Shown: positions 1 through 7,920 of the stretch, piece by piece
How the letters are laid out: every line of letters begins with the position of its first letter
Numbering within the stretch: position 1 is the first letter of the stretch
DNA from: Ettlia oleoabundans
Taxonomy: Eukaryota; Chlorophyta; Chlorophyceae; Chlamydomonadales
Direction of reading: 5' to 3'
NCBI GenBank assembly: GCA_019693395.1
Contig: JAAMXP010001335.1
Span: forward strand, 1-17,410
Length of the DNA: 17,410 nucleotides
Notes under the pieces: model-generated
What the model was told of the DNA's origin: nothing
Databases searched by the model: none
The model's input: the letters and a program-made list of their open reading frames with translations, nothing else
Translations under genes and position numbers: made by a program

Positions 1-13
1 CCCACCCACCCAC

Positions 14-666
14 CTGTGGCTTTTCTGCGTGAAGTCGCTCTGCCAAGGCCTTGTCCGGGTGTGACTGGATGGAAAGTGCCGTACCAACAGACAGCACCTT
101 CAAGAGAAAGGGCAGGTCGCAGCCAAAGAGCGGCAGGGCAGCACCCAGGAGCTCGGGCCGGTCCCGCAGCAGCGTCAGCAAGGGCTGCCCTGCATAACCA
201 TTATCTGCCAGCAGCGAGGGTGCTGAGGGGTGGGTGCCCATCCTGCAAGCACAAAACGAAACAGTTGAGGGACTGGCACTTCAAGGCTTTATGGCGTGAC
301 CAGTTCCAACATAGGTGCAGCACTGTGTCACTTGCTCCACAACTTCCAGCCACAGCAATGGCATAACCACCACCCACCAGAGTTCGGCATATGGCTTTGT
401 TTCGTCCACCTCCCGCCCAGCGGCCGCCACAAGTTGAGCCACCTGCAGGGGCAGGTGAGCGGGCGCATGGCGACAGTGAGGCGGTGCCGCTAACGGCAGC
501 AACCCCTCAACAACCCGCTGTTGCCGTCGCGCGCGGTCGAGTCAAGCATGCCTCTTACCTCGGATTCACCAGCGCGCCTACCCCAGGCGTAGTTTTGCGC
601 GGCGCAGGCAAGCCTGTGCAGGGCGCTGCGAGGCCTGGTGCACGGCTCTGCAGCCGCAGCCTCCAT
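14..666 (-). CDS. MPI: Mannose-6-phosphate isomerase (type I phosphomannose isomerase), 5' part, truncated by window edge
   Basis: This enzyme interconverts fructose-6-phosphate and mannose-6-phosphate, feeding GDP-mannose for glycans, cell wall and ascorbate; it is normally cytosolic and zinc dependent. I read three exons on the minus strand: 666-559, 442-378 and 242-14. All introns are GT-AG and the phases join cleanly (36 codons, 21 codons plus 2 bases, 1 base plus 76 codons), giving the first 134 residues. The family signatures are QNYAWG (residues 24-29), KPYAELW then MGTHP across the second junction (52-63), DLPFLLKVLSV (100-110) and SIQSHPDKALAERLHAE. In known PMIs the Gln and His of the SIQ-x-HP motif (here Q117 and H119) are zinc ligands. 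The ATG at 666 follows a short Ala/Arg-rich leader. The last exon ends at an AG/GTGGG donor at position 14, so the rest of the catalytic domain lies outside the window. The family is certain; the exact start is less so. Confidence 0.93.
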
Positions 667-1089
667 TGGCGCTGCTCAGTGCCAAAGCGCACAAAATGAC
701 AGGTCCCACCCGCTGCGACAGGCAGTGCGTGGTTCGTCACCGGCGAACAGCGTCAATAGCGAGCCGGAAAGGCCGGCAGTGCTTGATTATTGCTGACCAG
801 ACAGGAACACGAGTTCGGACCGGAGCAAAGACATCCACCAACACAAACAAGGCTGCATGGGGTTCTGCCGCTAGCCGGCAGATTGGAACGCGTACTTGGG
901 AGGATCGAAAGCGCCTCTTGCTTGATGCGCAGGCCCTCATAGGCTCTTGCAAGTAGCGCAACTTGCTATACAAAGCCTTGAGACATGTTTGGCAGAACCT
1001 GGGGAGTCGCCAGCCAGGCCTCTGACTTCTTTTGGGACGGCCCACCAGCACAAACATCACAAGCAGCACTACCAGCCAAGTCCGGGAAG
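667..1089. promoter_or_regulatory. Divergent intergenic/promoter interval between MPI and the 690-residue protein gene
   Basis: About 420 bases separate the MPI start codon (minus) from the probable start of the plus-strand gene. I see no convincing coding sequence, tRNA or repeat here. Both 5' UTRs and both promoters must fit in this stretch unless further upstream exons exist. I could not recognise a TATA box with confidence. An upstream in-frame ATG at 985 could extend the plus-strand protein by 35 residues, so part of this interval may be coding. Confidence 0.5.
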
Positions 1090-3839
1090 ATGGCGACCGC
1101 TTGGACGCAGGCGGTGGGGCTGCCGCTAGTGCCACAGTCGCGATCAGGGCCGGCAGCGCTTGCTCAACTCGTCAGCGGCGGCGCTGCCGCCAGCGACCCC
1201 TTTTCCTTTGACGACACCCCCCCTGTCAACAACCAGGCAGTGCCTCTCCAACAAAACCAAAAACGAACCACTGCATCAGGAGGCTGGCAAGGGCGGTCAA
1301 ATAGCTTTCTACTAGGCGGCGTCCCTCCTCCACCACCGCAGCGCGGGCAGCAGCAGCCCCAGCCACAATGTGCTGCTCGCCACGCAGCACAGCCAGCTGC
1401 CCCTCCTCGCATACCTTCGCAGCTGCCAGCCACTGCTGCATGGCCGTCCTCCGCTGCAGTGGGCACAACCTTCAAGCCCACTGCCGTTGTGGGTGCCGCC
1501 GCAATGCCCGCGAGTGCTACAACAGGCGCCAACCCTGCTTTTGCCGCTTCTGCAGCCGGGCCCCCTATCAGCGTGTCCATCTCCCTGGAGAGATACCTGG
1601 AGTTCTGGCAGCTGCTCAGCAAGGGCAGCGGTCAGGTGCAGATGTTGTCGGACCTGGAGAAGTCGATACTGAAAGCAGCAGACCTGAAGCAGGTGAGCCT
1701 GCATGGCGTGCAAGTTGCTTTCGTTCTGCACCAGCAACACAAAGTATCTCCAGTGTAAATCATGCACAGGATGCATTCTTGCGACCCCACTGCCCGCAGA
1801 TCCTGTTGGTCAATGGCCTCAACTCAGGCAGCCGTCCAAAAAAGGAGCTACTGGACAAGCTGAGCCAGATGCGCCTGTTCACGCCGCTCTGCCTGCAACA
1901 CGCGAGTGCCGGCAGTGGATGCACTGCGGAGGGCGGGATTGCTGCTGTAGCACAGTGTTTAGGCAGCCATGTATCATTGGATGCTGATGCTCTGGCCAGC
2001 CTTGATAGTCTGGGCTGGGTGTTGTCGGCAGCAGCGGGCCACAAAGCCGAGGCATGCAGCAGCAGCTGCTGCACTCTGCCGACGGTGCGCATAGTTCTGC
2101 AGGATGCTGAGCAGGCAGGTATGCCAGCAGTAGCAGCAATGGCGCAAGCTGGCGAGCTGCCGCGCCAGCATCACCCCCAGCAGGAGCCGGGGGTGCCTGA
2201 TGCACAGGACCCCCGCCCTCTATTGCTGGCCCAGCCAGCCGACAGCGACGTCACTGTGGCGTCCCTGCAGGCAGTTGCTGCCTGCGCAGACAAACAAGTG
2301 CAATGCAGCCCAGGTGTGGTGAAGCAGCATACGCAGGTGCTCAATCCGGCAGCGCAAGGCGAGCAGGCACCTGCTGCCTTAGTGGAGCTTCTTCCCAGGG
2401 CTGGCTATGGTGGTAGGAGCAACAAGGAGCACCCGGCCTGTGAAGCAGAGACAGAGGAAGCAGGGCAGCTGGAAGGAAGGGAGGGAGAGGAGGACGTGCC
2501 TCAGCCGCCAGAGTGGCTGGTGCAAGGTGTTGCTCGGGTGGCAGAGCGCTCGCAGGGCAGCCAAGACACCGTTTCTTCTGCAACGGAGCTTCAGGGGCGC
2601 AGGTGGGGAAGCAGTGCTTCATGGTGGGACTTGGTCCGCAAGGCCACGGTCCGACGGATGAGCGCTGAGCGCTTGGCATTGGCATGCCTGCCCTTGCCCC
2701 CTAAAAACACACACAACCACACACCACCACACATCCATCTCGATTGTGCTTTTCCCACCACCGTCAATACCGGCCTGTTGCAGGGTGTGCTTTGTGCTGC
2801 TGGCGGATTTTGAGCAGGGTGACCCCGCCGGCATCACAGACACACTGGAGGCAGGGGTGCAGGAGGGCAGGTGACTGGGAGCTCCGTTGTGCACATTTGC
2901 CCGCCAAGCAACCTGCCCTGGAAGTGCACAAGACGCAGAGGCATCATTTGGTGGGAAAGGCATGCTACCCTTGCAGCCAACCACTCCAAAACTGATTGCC
3001 AACATCCAGCTCTCTTTAGTAAGTTCTGCTTCCAGTGCCTCACCCCGACCAAACACCCATCTTCTTCATCCTTATCAGGGTTATGGAGCCGGTGGGTGTG
3101 GCTCATGACGATGATTGCCCCCCTGGCTGCACCCAGCACCATGCCTTCCACTACGTGCGAGTGCGGGCCAGCCGATCCACGGCAGCCCCTGCCAAGCGGG
3201 CAGGACGGCGACTTGACTTGGTGGTGGATTTGCAAGAGGCGCACAGGTGCTACATTACCAATGGTGGTGCTGCTCTTTCATTATAACTGCGTGGGCTGGC
3301 AATTTGGCTGTCAGCACGTGCCAATAGGTTCAGCCGGCAGCAGTAGGGAACGTTGCTTGCCCTTCCCTCCTGTTTTGGAAGATATAGATAGAGGCCCTCA
3401 CTTGTCCTTGTTCTGCATGGTTTGCAGACAGCCGCAGCTGGACTGCCTGCTGTGCATGGGGGATGCGGAGCTGCAGGACGCGTGGGTGCTGCTAGAGCCG
3501 CGCCAGGAGGATGAAAGGGCAGAGGATGCACATGATCAGGCCACCGCTGCTGCTGTAAAAGCGGCGGCAGTAGCAGCAGCCCGCACACAGCTGCCAGCTA
3601 ATGCAGCACCGGCGTGTGCCAGCAAACCTTGGGTTCGCAGTAGTAGTAGTAGTATGCGTACCGGCATGCCACCCTTGGCCACGGTGGCGGGTGCAGCGAC
3701 TCCGCAACGGGCGGTGCCACATGCTGTAGCAGGGACTGCCAGTAATGGGTGGCGCACCAAACGTGAGTCCCAGTGGGCCTCAATAGCAACTGCCCCTGCT
3801 GCCAAGCGCCAGCAGACAGCAGGGTGGCCACAACAGTAA
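1090..3839 (+). CDS. Unrecognised 690-residue protein, Gln/Pro-rich N-terminus, Cys/His cluster near C-terminus
   Basis: I read five exons: 1090-1692, 1800-2602, 2784-2870, 3079-3246 and 3428-3839. All junctions are GT-AG with matching phases, giving 690 codons plus TAA. I chose the ATG at 1090 because it sits in AAGATGGCG, the favoured algal start context; the in-frame ATG at 985 is the alternative. Residues 1-150 are low-complexity and rich in Gln, Pro and Ala. The end of exon 1 is a likely helix (SLERYLEFWQLLSKGSGQ) that continues in exon 2 with LLVNGLNSGSRPKKELLDKL. Exons 4-5 hold a possible metal site: CPPGCTQHH (C511, C515, H518, H519), H522, and CLLC (C560, C563). The tail is Ala/Ser-rich with a five-Ser run coded by AGT repeats. 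No signal peptide or membrane segment is evident. I do not recognise the family. The exon 2 donor at 2603 is the least certain junction, because the reading frame stays open past it. Confidence 0.68.
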
Positions 3840-3932
3840 GACACACCAATGTATGCAACGCAAGTGTTAAGTTTGACTATGCCATCTGGGTATTAGTTCA
3901 TGCAAGCATGGGATAACACAGCTTGCAAAGCA

Positions 3933-3937
3933 TGTAA
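3933..3937 (+). terminator. TGTAA polyadenylation signal of the 690-residue protein gene
   Basis: TGTAA, the usual chlorophyte poly(A) signal, lies about 94 bases after the TAA at 3837-3839. Cleavage would be expected a dozen or so bases further on, which gives a short 3' UTR. Confidence 0.55.
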
Positions 3938-3960
3938 TCTGCTGCAAAGCGGAAATAGGA

Positions 3961-3965
3961 TTACA
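3961..3965 (-). terminator. TGTAA polyadenylation signal of the 283-residue protein gene (minus strand)
   Basis: The plus strand reads TTACA, which is TGTAA on the minus strand, about 215 bases past the stop at 4183-4181. It lies only 24 bases from the opposing signal at 3933-3937, so the two convergent transcripts probably meet or overlap here. Confidence 0.5.
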
Positions 3966-4180
3966 TGCTGGGCAGGCTGGTAGGAAGCATAGGCATAATG
4001 CAAGGATGTGCATAGTCATGTGTGTGGGCATGGCATGTGGGACAGAGCCAGTCAGTAAACGAGTGACACTTGGGGCTGGTGCCAGCATCATGGTAGCTGT
4101 TGTCATCAGGGTAGTCAGTCAAGGACGTTTGAAGTCAAGAAAGGCTAACAGATCGGCTGCAGGCTGTCAGGAGGTGCCGG

Positions 4181-5919
4181 TTAATACTCTGCTGCGCGTC
4201 GGCTGCGTGGCGGCTCTGCCCCCTCATCGTCATCAGTAAGGTACTCCTGCAACAGCTTGCTCTTTTTTCGCTGCCGCTGTGGCCGTGCTGACCTGCCACC
4301 ACGCTGACCACCCTGCACGCAGATTGTGCAAGCCATATGGCAAATCACTGCAAGGAAAGCCAGGGCAAGGATTAAAGAACTGCACAAACGCTGAAGCGGC
4401 TCTGCAATACTGTGCGTAGTAGCTGTACCAGGGCAACCATGGCTTCCTGCTCTGGTTGCCACAGCTTAATATGTACTTCAGGCTGCCGGCAAGCCAGTCA
4501 ACAAGTGAGATAAATGCACCTTGTGCTTCCACGACTGTTGCCAGTCATCATCGTCTTCTTCCTCCTCAACCTCTTCCTCAAAGGCATCCTCCTCTTCCTC
4601 CTCTTCCTCCTCCCTCTCCTGCTGCACCTGCTGCTGCTTCCGGCGGCCGCCACCTCCCTTTCGCCGCTGCTGCTGTGGCTGCGCATCTGCAGTTGTAGCT
4701 GTTGCGTCCGACCCTGCTGCTGCGGCCGCCGTGGCAGTGGCCATCAGCACCTGCAGAGCACCCACCACAATCGGTCAATCACCAACAGCGGGCAATTGGG
4801 CACTGATGGTGCAGTCTGGGTCTGCTTGTGCATCCAGACAGGTAAGAATCGAGAGACTCAAAGGCAACTGCACTATTGGGCAGCTGTCAAACAAACACCT
4901 GTGCATTCGCCTGGCCTGCTCGCACCTGTGGATCAAACTGGACCTGTGCAGGGTTCGTAGCAAAGGCTGCACTAGTTGCAGCCAGCTGGTTGGGGGAAAC
5001 GCCGGCGGCATTGGCTGCTGCCATTGCGGAGATGCCGGACAGGTTGTACATAGCAGACATGTCAGGCACTGCTGACTGCAGGGCAGGCAGGCAGGTGTAC
5101 AACAAAGAGGACTTCATTAGGGGCTTCAGCATTGCGGGAAAGATCCATGCTGCAGTTGTGGAATAACAGCAGTGTGTTCGAAACGATATTGTGCTTTTTA
5201 TTGGGGTAAGCAAGAGCAGGACAATTAGGCAGCAGCAATGTCTTGTATCATGTGAATTGTGCCGCAACATACCGTCCCCAATCCTTACCTGCAACTGCAT
5301 GGTGAGGGCCTGCAATAGCATGTGTGAGGCACAGCACATCACAAGTTAACAAGTGGTGCAACCTCGGATTGGGGCTTGAAGGTGTGTAGCAACCAGTACA
5401 AACCGCGGGTGGAGGGCAGGACATGTAGCACCGGGCGCTGCGGGTCTCACCATGTTCACTAGAGGCTGAAACGTCAGGGCCAGCTGCGAGTTGCCATCAG
5501 GGCTGGACAGGTGCTGCGTGATCTGCATGATGAGCGTGGTAATGGCAGGCCTGCAGAGATGGAAGAGGTAGCAAATAGCCCTCAAGGTACAGTACGTGAG
5601 ACTTGCCGACCGTTGGTCAAGGGCCGCCACTGCCAAGCACCCAAGACGCCCAATGGCGGGCACCCAACATCAGAGCTCATATGTGCCGAGTAGCCGCGTA
5701 CATGAGGTTGGGCTGGCCCGCAGGCACCGCCGAGTAATCTACGAGCTGCGGGATTTCCAGCGTCGCCAGCTGACCCAAGTCCAGGCCGGCAGCATGAGCA
5801 GCAGCCTGAGCCGCAGCAGCAGCCTGTTCTGCCTCCAGCTGGTGCTGCTGGTGCTGCTCGTCCTGCAGGCCTTGCTCGGCCTCCGCGTGCGGCTGTTCTT
5901 GTTGATGCTCCGTGAGCAT
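4181..5919 (-). CDS. Unrecognised 283-residue protein with acidic tract and basic patches, probably nuclear
   Basis: Six exons on the minus strand join in frame: 5919-5702, 5550-5451, 5309-5289, 5075-4926, 4750-4520 and 4312-4181. They total 283 codons plus TAA, and every intron is GT-AG. Residues 1-45 are rich in Gln, Glu, His and Ala and could form a coiled coil. Residues 46-113 hold a more ordered part (LDLGQLATLEIPQLVDYSA, then PAITTLIMQITQHLSS and LALTFQPLVNM). Residues 114-190 are Ala/Asn/Thr-rich. Next come a basic patch (RRKGGGGRRK, about 192-201), an almost uninterrupted Glu/Asp stretch (about 208-232), and a C-terminal basic region with RQRKKSK that resembles a nuclear localisation signal. 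This layout suggests a chromatin- or RNA-associated protein, but that is inference and I recognise no family. The ATG is the first in its frame after an in-frame TGA near 6065; it lies inside a short hairpin (5905-5919). Confidence 0.74.
4544..4618 (-). repeat. GAG/GAA/GAT-rich low-complexity tract coding an acidic run
   Basis: The plus strand is a pyrimidine-rich run of TCC/CTC/TTC triplets. On the minus strand it codes a stretch of about 25 residues, almost all Glu and Asp, in exon 5 of the 283-residue protein. It is coding low complexity and not an independent element; length variation between strains would be in-frame. Confidence 0.8.
5289..5309 (-). other. 21-base microexon of the 283-residue protein gene
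   Basis: Minus-strand GCAG acceptor, 21 bases coding ALTMQLQ, then a G/GTAAGG donor. It is phase 0 on both sides, so it can be included or skipped without changing frame. It is needed to link the exons at 5451-5550 and 4926-5075 only in the sense that both flanks are also phase 0; skipping would remove exactly seven residues. Confidence 0.6.
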
Positions 5920-6119
5920 TTTTCGTACAATGAAGAAGGACCGTTGGGCTTTACTGAGGGTACATGCACCGACAGACGCGGAAGAAGGTGTTGACAGTTC
6001 GCGGTGCGAGTTTGGGCAACGTCTTTTGCTCCTTCTTGGCTTCCGATACCAGCTTCAGTCACGACCTGTTATCGTGACACAGCACCAGGCCGGTCCACTC
6101 AGTTGGACTGGTTTCGGCA
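5920..6119. promoter_or_regulatory. Short divergent promoter interval between the 283- and 483-residue protein genes
   Basis: Only 200 bases separate two opposing start codons, at 5919 (minus) and 6120 (plus). Both 5' UTRs and core promoters must be packed here, which suggests shared regulation. On the minus strand the frame of the 283-residue protein stays open from a TGA near 6065 down to its ATG, but no earlier in-frame ATG is present. No clear TATA box is visible. Confidence 0.5.
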
Positions 6120-7713
6120 ATGAGTGTCAGTGCCACACTCAGGGACCTGGCTCCTGCCGAGAAGCAGAAGGTAGCTCGTCTGATCCGCCAGGTGGTGGAA
6201 AAGGAGCGGGCGCTCAAAGAGGTGGAAGCGGTGGCAGCAAAGCAGGAGGCGAATGAGGCCGCCAGAGCGGCCCAGCTAACGCAGCAGAACATGGACATGG
6301 CCCGTGAGAATGCAAGGTGCATTCACACAGCTGACTCCCGTCACAAATGCCCTGCTGCATGTTGCTGTTCGTCTCTCCTGGCTGCACTGTATGCCTAAGA
6401 TGCGCCCCCCGCACTGCAGTGCACTGCACTCAGCCAAGCACTCCCGCCATGCCTGCAGCCTGCGCGCAAAGCTGTCGCACGCCTTTGACGTGCTACGCTC
6501 ATACCAGCACAAGTACCGTGTGCTGGACACCACAGTGCAACTCACAAACTCGCGCCCTGTCTCACCTGGCTTTCAGCCGACTCACGCAGCAACCTGTGCA
6601 GCGTTAACGGGCTGGACTGGGCCAGGCGTGGATGCAAAGCAGCTTGCTCATCGCCTGAGCCAGCTGGGCAGCAGCCATGACAGTTCTAACGTGTCAGATA
6701 GCATCCAAGGTGTGGTTGGGCAGCACATCCATGGCTGCTTGAGTAGCGGGCAACCGAATCCAATGGCAGAAGGGCCATGCGAGGCCGCTTCATCCCATCA
6801 ACTGCCAGGTGCCATATTTGGTGAAGCTCTCGGGCAGCAGCAGCAGCATAACACAGTGCCCACTCTGTTAGAGCAGCAGCCGCAGAATGCCCACACAACC
6901 CTGCAGCACCCAGCTCCCGTCTCAGCTCACACATCAGCAGGCTTTGCCGGCAATGAATTCAGGCTGAGGATGGCTGCAGTTTCACACCCTGAAGGCATAC
7001 AGCTGACACAGCAGGCGCTGCCGCAGCTGGAGAACCTGAAGTTGCCGGCGCAGGCTCTATCAGACTCACAGGCTAAGGCAGCCGCAAGACAGCACCAGCA
7101 GCAGCAGCGGGAACAGCGGGGGCAGCAGTGGGAGCAGAGTGCAAAAACAACACTTCCAAATGCACCCCATCTACCTATTGCTAGCCTGTTAGCTGCAATG
7201 CGTCACGACTGTGGGTCAGCGGTGCTGGTGTTTGACCCAAATTTGGGACCACACGGCGGATACCTTATCAGCCCGCCTCAGTTCCTTGATGAGGATGCTG
7301 GCACCAGCTGCGTCAAGGAAGGTGGCAGCACAGGCTGCCATGACCTGCAGCCAGGATCTTCCGAAGCACCAAAGCGTGCCCCTTTGGCAGACCTGCAGCA
7401 ACAAGTGGCTGTGAGCCAGAGCGTGAGCGAGTGTGGCTCTGCGCCCGCATCACATCCATCCCATGGTGGCAGTAGCAGGGGCAGCAGCTTTGGCAGCAGG
7501 GAGTTAATGACTGATGGAAGTTTGATGGACCTAGTAAGAGATGTGGAGAGCATGATGATGCAGCCAGAGCAGCATTACTGCAGCACCTATAACCTCACCA
7601 ACCCTCCGTCAGCCAGTGGTGCCGGTTTCATCTCGTATGGGCTGCTGCCTGCCAAGCAGCACGAATCAACGTACGAGGAGAATGACCTGCTCGACTTGAT
7701 ATCACAGCTTTGA
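6120..7713 (+). CDS. Unrecognised 483-residue protein with N-terminal coiled coil
   Basis: Two exons, 6120-6316 and 6459-7713, join in frame across a GT-AG intron (donor AAG/GTGC, acceptor CTGCAG/CC), giving 483 codons plus TGA. The start region reads MSVSATLRDLAPAEKQK. Residues 10 to about 95 are a strong coiled-coil candidate: Ala/Glu/Lys/Gln-rich with heptad-like spacing (LIRQVVEKERALKEVEAVAA), continuing over the splice as ENASLRAKLSHAFDVLRSY. After this the protein is mostly disordered, rich in Gln, Ser, His and Pro, with a Gln-rich segment around 235-255. The C-terminus is short and acidic (ENDLLDLISQL). No signal peptide or membrane span is seen. A scaffold, cytoskeletal or centrosomal role would fit, but nothing proves it. 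The downstream gene begins only about 200 bases after the stop on the same strand. Confidence 0.74.
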
Positions 7714-7716
7714 ATT

Positions 7717-7721
7717 TGTAA
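7717..7721 (+). terminator. TGTAA signal very close to the stop codon of the 483-residue protein gene
   Basis: TGTAA begins four bases after the TGA at 7711-7713. If used, it would give a 3' UTR of only about 20-30 bases. No other TGTAA is visible before the next gene. Confidence 0.45.
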
Positions 7722-7794
7722 ATATGGGTGGCAGACTCACTCATTGATCTGCAATCACAAATTGATCTGCAAGGAGTAAGGCAGGGCACTATAG

Positions 7795-7819
7795 AGGTGC
7801 CGCCACCTTGGCGGCACCT
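7795..7819. repeat. Perfect 11-bp inverted repeat with 3-base loop in the 7714-7920 interval
   Basis: AGGTGCCGCCA, loop CCT, TGGCGGCACCT. It lies about 80 bases past the end of the 483-residue protein gene and about 100 bases before the YLPM1-like ATG, so it could form a GC-rich hairpin in the YLPM1 5' UTR or sit in its promoter. The rest of this 207-base interval has no gene; it holds a second small repeat, ATTGATCTGCAA, present twice near 7744 and 7771. Confidence 0.75.
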
Positions 7820-7920
7820 GCAAGAAGGCCTAGTGCCGACCCCGACATAGGGGCACCACGGGCCGCTCGACTCCACTGCGTGCGAGCATACAGCGCCGTT
7901 TGGCGCAGGGGTCGTCTCAA

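Noticed and set aside
985..1089. Upstream in-frame ATG extending the 690-residue protein by 35 residues
   Set aside because: The ATG at 1090 has a far better start context (AAGATGGCG) and the extension has no distinctive features; kept only as an alternative.
4551..4650. Pyrimidine-rich run as a possible microsatellite or mobile-element tail
   Set aside because: It is explained by Glu/Asp and Gln codons of the minus-strand exon 4750-4520.
7900..7920. TTG codon as start of the YLPM1-like protein
   Set aside because: Nuclear genes normally start at ATG; the first ATG in this frame is at 7921.
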